Positions 55,574-64,000 of a DNA stretch of 64,000 nt are shown here, piece after piece. Every line of letters starts with the position of its first letter. Positions within the stretch are counted from its first letter, which is position 1. Source of the DNA: Nostoc sp. MG11 (GTDB taxonomy: Bacteria; Cyanobacteriota; Cyanobacteriia; Cyanobacteriales; Nostocaceae). The position numbers and the translations under genes are program-made. The DNA lies in the NCBI RefSeq assembly GCF_014904695.1, contig NZ_JACXXN010000019.1:1-64000 (forward strand), given 5' to 3'. Below the pieces are notes generated by a model. It made no database searches, was not told the origin of the DNA, and was given only the letters and a program-made list of their open reading frames with translations.

Positions 55574-56905
55574 ATGTCCATTATTGTTGGTACTGCTAAC
55601 GATGATTTTTTGTCGGGCACTGATAATGACGATCAGATTTTTGGCCGTGGAGGCAATGATAATATCTCTGGTGGTCTTGGAAATGACCTAATTGATGGTG
55701 GATTAGGTAGCGATACATTGGCTGGTAATGGCGGCGATGACACATTCAAGGGCAGTCGGGGTGACGACAGCATCGATGGCGGAGATGGCTTTGATACCGC
55801 AGACTACAGTAGCTTGAGTAGAAGCATTACCCTGTCAGGTGTAGGGACAATTACCAAGGCTGGCGGGTTTGGAAAAGACCAACTCTTTAAAGTAGAAAGG
55901 ATTATTGCTAATGCTGGTGTTGCCAACAACACTATAGATGCCTCTCAATCTGTTTCTGGCGTATTTGTCACCGTTGACCTGCAAAACCAAAGTTTGGTTG
56001 CCAATAACGTTCCCGATTTAGGGACATTGCCATTTACGGTAGTCAACTTTGTTAATGTCAAAGGTACAAATGCAAGTGATACCATTGCTGGCGACGACCA
56101 AAGAAACCAATTATTCGGCAATGATGGCGATGACAGTATTGATGGTAGAGGTGGCAATGACTTGATTGACGGTGGACGCGGTAGTGACAAGTTAGCCGGT
56201 GGTGCAGGCGATGACGCCTTCAAGGGCAGTCGGGGTAATGACAGCATTGATGGTGGCGATGGTATTGATACCGCAGACTACAGCAAACTAGGTAAAACCA
56301 TCACTCTCTCAGGTGTAGGGACAATTACGAAAGCTGGTGGATTTGGGAAAGACACAGTTTTTAAGGTAGAAACGGTTATTGCTGATGCTAGTGTTGCTAA
56401 TAACACTATAGATTCCTCCGAATCTCTTGCTGGCGTATCTGTCACCGCTAACTTACAGACGCAAATTATCTCTGCCCTTAACGTGCCCCAACTTGGCACA
56501 ATAACATTTAATGTACTCAACTTTGATAATCTTATCGGTACAAATGAAAGTGACAGCATTACTGGCGACAGCCAAAATAACCGATTAGAAGGTAGAGATG
56601 GTAGTGACGCTATCTCCGGTGGCTTCGGTAATGACTTCATCGCTGGTGGAAAAGGTGACGATATACTCACTGGTGGCTTTGGTGCAGATAAGTTTTTCTT
56701 TAATAATGTTAAGGAAGGTCTGGACACCATCAAAGATTACAACTTTGCTCAAAACGACGTAATCCAAGTTTCTAAAGTAGGGTTTGGCACGACTAACGTT
56801 AGCGACTTTTCTTACGACGCCTCTAGCGGTAACTTGTCTTTCTTGGGAAATCAATTCGCCTTTGTTGAAAATCTCTCCTCTAATTTGAGTATTAAATTGG
56901 TCTAA
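55574..56905 (+). CDS. RTX-type calcium-binding repeat protein
   Basis: The 443 residues contain three blocks of hemolysin-type nonapeptide repeats (GGxGxDxhx): about residues 12-75, 172-235 and 325-375. These bind calcium and fold into beta rolls outside the cell. Between the blocks lie two homologous segments of about 110 residues (SLSRSITLSGVGTITKAGGF and KLGKTITLSGVGTITKAGGF), so the protein arose by an internal duplication. A final domain (FFFNNVKEGLDTIKDYNFAQ) resembles the C-terminal secretion region of type I exported proteins. No Sec signal and no adjacent type I transporter are seen. Confidence 0.88.
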   Translation: MSIIVGTANDDFLSGTDNDDQIFGRGGNDNISGGLGNDLIDGGLGSDTLAGNGGDDTFKGSRGDDSIDGGDGFDTADYSSLSRSITLSGVGTITKAGGFGKDQLFKVERIIANAGVANNTIDASQSVSGVFVTVDLQNQSLVANNVPDLGTLPFTVVNFVNVKGTNASDTIAGDDQRNQLFGNDGDDSIDGRGGNDLIDGGRGSDKLAGGAGDDAFKGSRGNDSIDGGDGIDTADYSKLGKTITLSGVGTITKAGGFGKDTVFKVETVIADASVANNTIDSSESLAGVSVTANLQTQIISALNVPQLGTITFNVLNFDNLIGTNESDSITGDSQNNRLEGRDGSDAISGGFGNDFIAGGKGDDILTGGFGADKFFFNNVKEGLDTIKDYNFAQNDVIQVSKVGFGTTNVSDFSYDASSGNLSFLGNQFAFVENLSSNLSIKLV

Positions 56906-57242
56906 AAGGACTAAGAGTCATAAATCCATAATAAGTTAGAGCTTTTTGCAGTTTATTGTGGAAGCACTGACTAGTATACCAATAACAAATTGAGCATGGT
57001 ACAGACATAAGAAATTGTGTTTATAACCCAGGCTAAACTTGTGTTGCAAAAAATGGCGTTTAACTGGTAAAAGTATGAATTGCGTCAATTTTGACCAGCT
57101 AGACATCAAAAAGTTTTTGCAACACAATTATTGAACACAATAGTTGTTTCAAATTTAGGAAAAAAATAACATAATGTCTAATTATGGGTGTTGAATTATT
57201 CCATTTTGATGATATTTTTTACGAAATTAAAGAGTAAAACTT
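56906..57242. other. Intergenic region with a small inverted-repeat element
   Basis: These 337 AT-rich bases hold no gene. They contain the 89-bp MITE-like element at 57039-57127. The promoter of the PEP-CTERM gene should lie in the last 110 bases. Confidence 0.45.
57039..57127. mobile_element. 89-bp MITE-like element
   Basis: Perfect 14-bp inverted ends ttgtgttgcaaaaa (57039-57052) and tttttgcaacacaa (57114-57127) enclose a short interior with a second, imperfect inverted pair (aactggtaaaa, ttttgaccag). No coding capacity. Confidence 0.55.
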
Positions 57243-58037
57243 ATGGGATTTACGATAAATCACTTATTTAAGTCATCTGTCAAATATTTACTAGCAACTA
57301 CAGCTATAGTAACGGTTATCCCATTACCAGCTAAAGCAGCTACATTTTTAGTAACTGAACGCGCTGTTTTAGGAGGCAATGATGAAATTGATTGGGTAAG
57401 TTTAGGTAAAGTATTCAATCCTTCCGCTCCTGACTTTTCTGCTTTTTTACCTAATTCTTTTTTAGCAACATCGCAAGGTGGTTTAGGGTTGGATATAAAT
57501 ATAGTTCCAACTAATAATTCTCAGATTACTTCACCGTTTGTCTTTCAAACTTTACCTCCACCTGGCATTCGGACTAACTTCGCCCAAGGAGATTTTATTC
57601 TCTTCGGAGGTATAGACCCAACAGGTTTTCAACCTCTTCCTCCTGGTGCTCCTGATCCTCGGACTCAGGGGAACGGAGGGCCTTTTAGCATTAGTTTTGC
57701 TCGTCCTGTTTTTGGCGCTGGTACTCAAATAGCTGTAGATATTAGTAATTTAGAAGTAGAAACTTTTATCACCGCTTTTGATAACACCAATAACCTGTTG
57801 GGTAGTTTCTCAGTTTTAAGTACTTCGTCGCTAGCATTAGATAATTCGGCAGTTTTCTTAGGGATTCGCAGTGACACTCCAAACATCTCACGAGTCGTTT
57901 TTAGCAGTTCTTATCCACAGTACGGCTTGGCTATTAATCAGGTAAGCATTGTTGCAGTTTCCGAACCAAATTATACCTTAGTGCTGTTAGCTTTTGGTGT
58001 TTCAGGTGTTGTTTTGAAACTACGCCAAGGCACGTGA
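57243..58037 (+). CDS. Exported protein with a PEP-CTERM-like anchor
   Basis: The 264 residues begin with a signal peptide (about 1-33, ending PAKAA) and end with a variant PEP-CTERM tail: SEPNYTLVLLAFGVSGVVLK followed by a basic end (LRQGT). The usual VPEP is replaced by SEPN, so exosortase processing is less certain. The middle is a beta-rich domain (SISFARPVFGAGTQIAVDIS) without a named family. It is probably a surface or sheath protein. Confidence 0.75.
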   Translation: MGFTINHLFKSSVKYLLATTAIVTVIPLPAKAATFLVTERAVLGGNDEIDWVSLGKVFNPSAPDFSAFLPNSFLATSQGGLGLDINIVPTNNSQITSPFVFQTLPPPGIRTNFAQGDFILFGGIDPTGFQPLPPGAPDPRTQGNGGPFSISFARPVFGAGTQIAVDISNLEVETFITAFDNTNNLLGSFSVLSTSSLALDNSAVFLGIRSDTPNISRVVFSSSYPQYGLAINQVSIVAVSEPNYTLVLLAFGVSGVVLKLRQGT

Positions 58038-58154
58038 TACTCATACGGCGTTGAAATAGCTTTCATTTAACAAGTTAAAGGTTTTGGACATACTCAAACT
58101 TATGTTAAGTATGTAAGTTCCACATAATTCTTGTCTTTAGCAAAATTAAACTCA

Positions 58155-58328
58155 ATGTCATACAAAGAATTAGAAGAAATTATAGACGCTAAGATACAAA
58201 AAGCTATACGGAAGCACGAAATTATAGTTGCTTTTATTAGTAGTATTATTGGCTTAATTTTTATAGTGGGTTTGTTTCACGCTATTTGGCTTAACCACGT
58301 TCAAATTAAAGAACTTTGGTTGAACTGA
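58155..58328 (+). CDS. Small single-pass membrane protein
   Basis: This 57-residue protein (MSYKELEEIIDAKIQKAIRK followed by a membrane helix VAFISSIIGLIFIVGLFHAI) has a charged cytoplasmic helix and one transmembrane segment. The frame is open to a TTG at 58131; the ATG at 58155 is preferred. Function unknown; it shows coding-like composition but no recognised family. Confidence 0.5.
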   Translation: MSYKELEEIIDAKIQKAIRKHEIIVAFISSIIGLIFIVGLFHAIWLNHVQIKELWLN

Positions 58329-58427
58329 TTACTGGTTGCGTTAATTGGGTCTTTATGGTCAGCGTTCCCTGATGTCCATAAAACTAATCCAAGTTACACA
58401 TACTTTTTATAAAAGGGAATTTTACCT

Positions 58428-59212
58428 ATGGAGAGTAAAAATAATAGCAGGGCTATATTCGTCTTATTTTTGACTGTATTTATCGACTTGCTCGACTTCG
58501 GAATTATCCTGCCGATCCTACCTTTGTATGCTGAACAATTTGGCGCAAAACCCAATGAAGCGACTCTACTTGTAGCTATTTATTCTTTAATGCAGTTCTT
58601 ATTTGTACCATTATGGGGCAGTTTTAGCGATCGCTACGGTCGCCGTCCGATTTTATTACTCACTTTATTAGGTTCTGTAATTGCATACGCAGGGTTAGGC
58701 TTTGCAAACTCATTATGGATTTTGTTTATTGCTCGTAGCCTTGCCGGGATTATGGCAGGAAATATTGCCACTGCTCAGGCGTACATAGCAGATATTACCA
58801 CGCCAACTAATCGAGCTCGTGGCATGGACATAATCGGGGCAGCTTTTGGTCTTGGCTTTATTCTCGGCCCAGCTATTGGAGGTCTTCTGATCGGGCCTGA
58901 TCCGGACAACGCTAACTTTCATTTACCGTCGTTGTTCGCAGCCGGATTATCTTTATTGGCGTTGCTTTGTGCTTTGATGTTACTCCCAGAATCCCTAAAT
59001 TCTGAGACTAAAGCCAAAATTCAAGCTCATCGCTACCGTCAGCAACGGCTGAACTTGCTACAACTGTTACAGCGTCCACAGTTCTGTATGCTTGTTAGCA
59101 TCTACTTTTTTGTTATTTTTTGAGTGGATCTTTAGTAATGCTAATAGCTTTAACTCTTAGTTTGCGAGTGACTAAAAGCGCATCTGAACCAAAGACAGAA
59201 CGTGTCACGTAA
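58428..59212 (+). pseudogene. Broken MFS transporter gene (TetA-like)
   Basis: The first 231 codons encode six helices of a major-facilitator protein, with the motif A loop GSFSDRYGRRP and GAAFGLGFILGPAIGG. The frame ends at TGA (59121-59123) within helix seven. Shifted by two bases, the frame at 59123-59212 reads SGSLVMLIALTLSLRVTKSA and a short tail, the typical end of such a protein. About 150 residues of the second half are missing, so a deletion plus frameshift has removed the gene's function. Confidence 0.75.
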
Positions 59213-59331
59213 AAATCCTAGTTTCGTAGTTAATTTTCTTCTGGTTATGGGATTGTAAACCCGCTGTACCAAGCCTTTTTTCTTTACGCCTTAATTAATT
59301 ACGAATTACGAATTACGAATTACCAATTAAT

Positions 59332-60309
59332 ATGACAGGTCGCCGAGTATTGTTTCTAGGCATTGTTGTAAGCATCCTCCTCACCTACGCAATTTGGCTA
59401 GGTGGAAGCATTCCTGCAAGCATTATCAAACTTCCTGACCAAGGATTAAACTGGTACTACTGGAAGCTTCCCAACCCGACTTTTTGGAGTCGAGCAACGG
59501 CTTGGAGTATGTACCTTGGGCATCAGTTTAGCATCTGGGCGTGTATCTGGTGGGCGCAGCGATCGCAGCTGAAATACAAAACAGCGTTGCACCCCATTAA
59601 TTACCTCATGCTTGCCATCAATAGTGCATTCATCGCCTTACACTTTATCCAGACTTATATTTGGTACGATGCTCTGGCTCAAGATACTTCAATTTGGGCT
59701 TCCCAAGGTGCAGTTGTGCTCTTACTGGTATTCGTACTGATTTTGGAAACGCCTCGGCGCGGTTTGTTTTTTGGTAATTCTGTTCCATTCCATCAACAGT
59801 TTTTGCGAATTATCAAGCTGTACCACGGCTACTTTTTCTCCTTCGCCGCTATTTACACCTTCTGGTATCACCCAATGGAAGCGACTTTGGGGCACTTAAT
59901 TGGTTTTCTCTATATGTTCTTGCTTCTGCTCCAATCGTCGTTAATATTTAACCGCACCCATGTAAACCGTTGGTGGACATTCACTTTGGAAATCACAGTA
60001 CTTTTACATAGTGTAGTTGTATCCTGGATGCTAGGACAAAGCAAGTGGCCAACATTTCTCTTTGGTTTCCTTGGCATTCTGGTGCTTACCCAGCTCCACG
60101 GTTTACCTGTGGGTATCTCAACTAAACGTACTATCTACGGAGCCTTTTTAGTGAGTGTACTGGCCGTTTATGGACTGACTGAACGCGGTTTGGGCAGAAT
60201 TTACGAAGTAACCTACATCCCTCTGATTGAGTTTGGGCTAGTTGGCGCGATTTACTTAATTTTCCTGCTCATTTTATGGACAATTTCCCGTTTGCCTGTC
60301 AAGACGTAA
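59332..60309 (+). CDS. Multi-pass membrane protein of unknown function
   Basis: The 325 residues form eight or nine hydrophobic segments with few charged loops. Conserved-looking aromatic and histidine residues line them (MYLGHQFSIWACIWWAQ, YHGYFFSFAAIYTFWYHPME, LTERGLGRIYEVTY). I do not recognise a family. The gene is intact and starts just after tandem aattacg repeats (59298-59328). It follows the broken MFS gene. Confidence 0.7.
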   Translation: MTGRRVLFLGIVVSILLTYAIWLGGSIPASIIKLPDQGLNWYYWKLPNPTFWSRATAWSMYLGHQFSIWACIWWAQRSQLKYKTALHPINYLMLAINSAFIALHFIQTYIWYDALAQDTSIWASQGAVVLLLVFVLILETPRRGLFFGNSVPFHQQFLRIIKLYHGYFFSFAAIYTFWYHPMEATLGHLIGFLYMFLLLLQSSLIFNRTHVNRWWTFTLEITVLLHSVVVSWMLGQSKWPTFLFGFLGILVLTQLHGLPVGISTKRTIYGAFLVSVLAVYGLTERGLGRIYEVTYIPLIEFGLVGAIYLIFLLILWTISRLPVKT

Positions 60310-60459
60310 TATCATGTTCAGATCAAATTAGACGATCGCATTATGCTAAGTTGCAATCAATGCGAACTGACAAGTCAGCGCTTCGCTATCGCACCTGCAT
60401 TCACTGCATATCCAAAATGCTAGAATCGCCCTAGTACAGATGCTTTCAGAGGAGGCAGC

Positions 60460-60714
60460 ATGGTAAAAATAGAACTGGAACTAGACGAAAAAACTCTTGA
60501 GAAAGCACTTGCTTTGGCAAAGTCTCGCCATTGTGACTTGTCGAAACTGATTGTACACGCAATTGATCAACTGGCAGTGGTAGAACCACCAAAAGACCGA
60601 TTACTGGGATTATTTGCAGATGATCCTGAGTCAGTAGATGAGATGCTAGAAGAAGTAATGAAGGATCGGGCAGCACACCCATTAAATCAACGCTTTGGAC
60701 AAAGTACTCATTGA
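60460..60714 (+). CDS. VapB-type antitoxin
   Basis: An 84-residue protein with a short DNA-binding-like N-terminus (VKIELELDEKTLEKALALAK) and an acidic C-terminus (DDPESVDEMLEEVMKDRAAH), in the position and form of an antitoxin paired with a PIN toxin. A good ribosome site (AGAGGAGG) precedes the ATG. The toxin start overlaps the end of this gene by 20 bp. The toxin is broken, so the antitoxin is probably no longer needed. Confidence 0.75.
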   Translation: MVKIELELDEKTLEKALALAKSRHCDLSKLIVHAIDQLAVVEPPKDRLLGLFADDPESVDEMLEEVMKDRAAHPLNQRFGQSTH

Positions 60715-61115
60715 CACCGATATTTTTTCTGAGATTCTCAAGGGTATTAATCAACGAGTTGCAGTTAGAGCTTCCAGCTATCGTAGTATTTTTGGTTACT
60801 ATACCATCTGTACCATTACAGTCTTAGAGATATGTCAAAGGCTGGCATAAGCGTTGACAAGAAGATAAGATTCGGCAGTTTTTTATTGAAATTATTGAGG
60901 CAGAAGTGTTAACACTACAACTCAGTGATGCTGAGTTAGCGGGACGCATTTATGCAGATTTAGAACGAACGGGGCAACCGATAGGACTTGCTGATGCTAT
61001 GATTGCTGCCATTGCAATCCAACAAGACTTAACCTTAGTAAGTGGCAATTTATCACACTATCAGCGAATTAAAGTATTGGGTTACAGCCTGAAGCTGGAT
61101 AATTGGCGAATATAA
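60695..61115 (+). pseudogene. VapC-type PIN-domain toxin, frameshifted
   Basis: The first part (TTG start at 60695) reads LIDTDIFSEILKG with the first PIN aspartates and ITVLEI. Near 60830-60836 the frame shifts by one base. The continuing frame has TGA at 60855-60857 in the middle of KGWHKR-stop-QEDKIRQFF. It then stays open to 61115 with AELAGRIYADLERTGQPIGL, ADAMIAAIA and LVSGNLSHYQRI, which carry the remaining acidic residues. A frameshift and a nonsense codon make an active RNase toxin unlikely. Confidence 0.8.
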
Positions 61116-61193
61116 AAGTTAACTAGATCCATTAATAAACTACCTTTGGTCTGGGACAGGGCAAAATAAAGACATATAAGAGCGATTGCCTGT

Positions 61194-62330
61194 ATGAGCT
61201 ACTGCCTTAATCCCCGTTGTCCAAAACCGGAAAATCCTCATGATGTCAAGTTTTGCTTAACTTGTGGTGCTAAGTTACTGCTCAAAGAACGCTACCGTGC
61301 CATCAAACCGATAGGACAAGGCGGTTTTGGCAGAACCTTCTTAGCTGTGGATGAGGATAAACCCTCTAAACCCCGCTGTGTGATTAAGCAATTTTATCCC
61401 CAAGCCCAAGGCACTAACACAGTGCAAAAAGCTGTGGAGTTATTCACCCAAGAAGCGGTACAGTTAGATGAATTGGGCAAACATCCCCAAATTCCTGAAC
61501 TGCTGGCATATTTCACTCACGAAGACCGCCAGTATCTTGTACAAGAATTTATAGATGGGCAAAACTTAGCTCAGGAATTGGTGCAAAAAGGGGCTTTCAA
61601 TGAAACGCAGATTCGGCAACTATTGAATGATTTATTGCCAGTGCTGCAATTTTGTCATGCCAGACAAGTGATTCACCGCGATATTAAGCCAGAAAATATT
61701 ATTTTACGCCAGAGCGATCGCAAACTAGTTGTAGTAGATTTTGGTGCTTCTAAATCTGCCACCAGCACCGCTTTAAATAGAACTGGTACTAGTATAGGTA
61801 GTCCCGAATATGTCGCCCCTGAGCAAATTAGAGGTAGGGCTGTTTTTGCTAGTGATATCTACAGCTTGGGTGCGACTTGTATTAATCTATTAACTGGGCG
61901 ATCGCCATTCGACTCGTATGATACTAACAACGATAAATGGGTTTGGCAGCAATACTTGCAAACTCCCGTCAACAATCAGTTGAGTCGCATTCTCGACAAA
62001 ATGCTGGAAAGTATCCCAATTCGGCGTTATCAAACAGCAGATGAAGTCCTCCAAGATTTAAATGGACATTCACCAGTGGCTACTACAGCAACGATACCCG
62101 TTAAGCCTATCACTCAATCCCCACCTTCTGCACCACCCTTTGTCACGAAATCTCCGAGTCAAATTGAGCAAGAATTAGAAGAGATGAAAACTCAATTTAT
62201 GGGTGGTGCAAAACCCCAACAAAATAAAATAAAACCGCCAAATCCAACACCTCAGCCTTCTAGCCCAAGCAAATTAGATGAAGAATTAGAGGAATTAAAA
62301 GCTAAATATCTTGGTAATAACAACTCCTAG
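61194..62330 (+). CDS. Serine/threonine protein kinase with 4-Cys prefix
   Basis: The 378 residues begin with the four-cysteine prefix (C4, C9, C21, C24) found in cyanobacterial SpkB-like kinases, where it is thought to sense redox state or bind metal. The kinase domain (about 34-295) has GQGGFG, lysine K65 (VIKQF), HRDIKPEN (161-168) and DFG (182-184). A proline-rich tail carries two copies of an E-x-EELEELK type helix (EQELEEMKTQFMGG, DEELEELKAKYLG). There is no membrane helix, unlike the kinase at 5966. Confidence 0.93.
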   Translation: MSYCLNPRCPKPENPHDVKFCLTCGAKLLLKERYRAIKPIGQGGFGRTFLAVDEDKPSKPRCVIKQFYPQAQGTNTVQKAVELFTQEAVQLDELGKHPQIPELLAYFTHEDRQYLVQEFIDGQNLAQELVQKGAFNETQIRQLLNDLLPVLQFCHARQVIHRDIKPENIILRQSDRKLVVVDFGASKSATSTALNRTGTSIGSPEYVAPEQIRGRAVFASDIYSLGATCINLLTGRSPFDSYDTNNDKWVWQQYLQTPVNNQLSRILDKMLESIPIRRYQTADEVLQDLNGHSPVATTATIPVKPITQSPPSAPPFVTKSPSQIEQELEEMKTQFMGGAKPQQNKIKPPNPTPQPSSPSKLDEELEELKAKYLGNNNS

Positions 62331-62388
62331 TACCAATTCGTAATTCTTAATGAGCTACGCTAATAGCAATTCTTTACCCAACACTCTT

Positions 62389-62420
62389 AAAAAAAAGTGA
62401 CTCTGAGTTTCAGAGTCACT
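62389..62420 (-). terminator. Rho-independent terminator of gnd
   Basis: A 10-bp perfect stem (agtgactctg at 62396-62405, cagagtcact at 62411-62420, loop agttt) is followed on the minus strand by eight T residues (62389-62396 as A on the plus strand). It lies 64 bp past the gnd stop. Confidence 0.85.
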
Positions 62421-62483
62421 AGTAAATCTAAATTTTGAAGCTTTCTAAACTTTTACAATCTACGGATGTTGAGACATGAAAGT

Positions 62484-63914
62484 TTACTTTTCGGATTCAG
62501 CAATAGGAACCCATTCAGTGTGGAAGCTTCCGGGCTTATCAAGACGTAGGTAAGTATGTGCGCCAAAGTAGTCACGTTGTGCTTGAGTCAGATTTTGAGG
62601 TAAGCGATCGCGGCGATAGCTGTCAAAATAATCCAATGATGCACTAAATGCTGGCACTGGAATTCCCAATTGTGCTGCTGTCATTATCACTTCTCGCCAA
62701 GCTGTTTGTCTGTCGAGAATAGTCTGCTTAAATTCAGGAGCTAATAACAGATTAGGTAATGCTGGATTTTCGCTAAAAGCCTTCTTAATCTTATTCAAGA
62801 AGCCAGCGCGAATAATACAGCCACCCTTCCAAATCCGCGCCAATTCACCCAGATTCAAATTCCAGTTATATGTCTTTGAAGCTGTAGATAGCAGTGCCAT
62901 CCCTTGAGCGTAAGAACAGATTTTTGAGCAGTAGAGGGCATCCCGCACTTTGTTGACAAAATCCTTAATTTGTCCATCATACTTGCCATTTGGGCCTGTA
63001 AGGACTTTGGATGCTGCCACCCGTTCTTCTTTAATGGAAGATATAATCCGGGCATTCACCGCTGCTGTAATTGTTGGAATAGAAACTCCCAATTCCAGCG
63101 CAGTCTGGACAGTCCAGCGTCCAGTTCCCTTTTGACCTGCTGCATCAACAATCAAATCAACCAACGGTAGATTGGTTTCAGGGTCAATGTAAGGGAAGAT
63201 ATTTGAGGTAATCTCAATCAAAAATGAATTGAGTTCATCGGTGGTGTTCCACTCAGTAAACACCTCATGTAGCTGAATATGGTCAAGTCCAGCAGCATTT
63301 TTCAGCAAGTCGTAGGCTTCAGCAATCAACTGCATATCGCCATACTCAATGCCGTTGTGTACCATTTTGACGTAGTGACCAGAACCACCAGGGCCAATAT
63401 ACGTTACGCAAGGGCCATCATCGACTTGAGCAGCAATTTTGTTGAAAATTGGCGATAGATACTCGTAGGAGCTTTTTGTACCTCCAGGCATTAGAGAAGG
63501 GCCATTTAACGCCCCTTCTTCACCGCCACTGACACCCATACCAAGATACCGAAGCCCAGCGGGTTCTAATTCCTGAGTGCGTCGTTCCGTATCTTCAAAC
63601 CAAGAGTTGCCACCGTCAATAATGATATCGCCTTCATCTAGTAAGGGTCTGAGTTGAGAAATCACCGCATCTACTGGCTTACCAGCTTGCACCATCACAA
63701 GGATTTTGCGGGGACGTTCCAATGAGGCGACAAATTCTTCTAGTGTAAAGGCGGCTTTGACGTTCCGTCCTGGCGCACGCTGCGCCATAAAAGCATCCGT
63801 TTTTTCTCGGGAGCGGTTGTAAACTGCAATTGGGAAGCCATTACGCTCGACGTTTAGAGCGATATTCTCGCCCATTACAGCTAAACCAATCACACCAAAG
63901 CTTTGTAGTGTCAT
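62484..63914 (-). CDS. gnd: 6-phosphogluconate dehydrogenase (decarboxylating)
   Basis: Gnd oxidises 6-phosphogluconate to ribulose 5-phosphate, giving NADPH in the oxidative pentose phosphate pathway, the main dark and heterocyst source of reductant. The 476 residues show the NADP-binding start (GVIGLAVMGENIALNVERNG), NRSREKT, GVSGGEEGALNGPSLMPGG, HNGIEYGDMQL with the catalytic lysine nearby (VKMVHNG), and the RDYFGAHTYLR end. Length is standard; the downstream terminator is clear. Confidence 0.97.
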   Translation of the reverse strand: MTLQSFGVIGLAVMGENIALNVERNGFPIAVYNRSREKTDAFMAQRAPGRNVKAAFTLEEFVASLERPRKILVMVQAGKPVDAVISQLRPLLDEGDIIIDGGNSWFEDTERRTQELEPAGLRYLGMGVSGGEEGALNGPSLMPGGTKSSYEYLSPIFNKIAAQVDDGPCVTYIGPGGSGHYVKMVHNGIEYGDMQLIAEAYDLLKNAAGLDHIQLHEVFTEWNTTDELNSFLIEITSNIFPYIDPETNLPLVDLIVDAAGQKGTGRWTVQTALELGVSIPTITAAVNARIISSIKEERVAASKVLTGPNGKYDGQIKDFVNKVRDALYCSKICSYAQGMALLSTASKTYNWNLNLGELARIWKGGCIIRAGFLNKIKKAFSENPALPNLLLAPEFKQTILDRQTAWREVIMTAAQLGIPVPAFSASLDYFDSYRRDRLPQNLTQAQRDYFGAHTYLRLDKPGSFHTEWVPIAESEK

Positions 63915-64000
63915 AAACTATGTTTGGCTAACTCTTGCAGATCCTTTTATCTTTAAGGGTAGTCCGAGATTTTCGCTTCTCTCCTAAAGAAGACCTTAAG

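Noticed and set aside
55945-56733. Two minus-strand ORFs (100 and 151 codons) inside the RTX gene
   Set aside because: They are antisense frames opened by the glycine/aspartate-rich repeat codons; the proline/leucine/serine-rich peptides are artefacts.

Overview
The window reads as chromosomal DNA of a filamentous, probably heterocyst-forming cyanobacterium (Nostocales). The signs are abundant HIP1 octamers (GCGATCGC), NdhB, a bicarbonate-type Cmp transporter, RTX, bluetail and PEP-CTERM surface proteins, 4-Cys-prefix kinases, many hybrid histidine kinases, and a tandem array of small-RNA units of a kind known from Nostoc. No transposase gene, CRISPR array or prophage was seen.

Layout. 0.3-12.4 kb: glyQ, a DUF4079 membrane protein, comEC with a degenerate C-terminal domain, tRNA-Ser(CGA), a CapA-like protein, a Ser/Thr kinase, a small bluetail surface protein, an Omp85 protein and an LpxB-related protein. 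12.6-22.2 kb: a signalling island with a NarL-type regulator, a PAS protein, three receiver-kinase hybrids, a lone receiver, a MetOD1 protein and a PAS kinase. 22.7-26.3 kb: ndhB, an RRM RNA-binding protein, a MITE-like element and two decayed neighbouring genes. 26.8-36.8 kb: topA, a new 45-residue ORF, aroQ, an ADP-ribosylglycohydrolase-like protein, a PgpH-type HD phosphodiesterase, an antitoxin pseudogene, nagA and purE. 37.8-48.5 kb: two transport operons, cmpABCD-like (bicarbonate, possibly nitrate) and an iron(III) ABC system with two binding proteins. 48.6-50.6 kb: purH followed by three tandem small-RNA units. 50.7-64 kb: a methyltransferase, a lipoate-ligase-like protein, a YbjN protein, a Rieske oxygenase, an RTX protein, a PEP-CTERM protein, a broken MFS gene, an unknown membrane protein, a decayed vapBC pair, a second kinase and gnd.

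How it fits together. Core metabolism (glyQ, topA, aroQ, purE, purH, nagA, ndhB, gnd) looks intact. The Cmp and iron systems would supply carbon and iron to the photosynthetic cell. The signalling island and the two Ser/Thr kinases form a dense regulatory layer. Accessory genes are eroding: at least seven fragments or nonsense/frameshift alleles were read directly from the sequence (a kinase tail, a DUF6745-like gene and its partner, a HicB-like antitoxin, a YfbR-like HD protein, an MFS transporter and VapC).

The most interesting element is the array at 50.17-50.63 kb. It has three direct repeats of about 165 bp, each with a sigma70-like promoter and a 47-nt hairpin ending in a U-run. The stem varies between copies mostly by pair-preserving changes. 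Two copies carry an NtcA-like site near -42.
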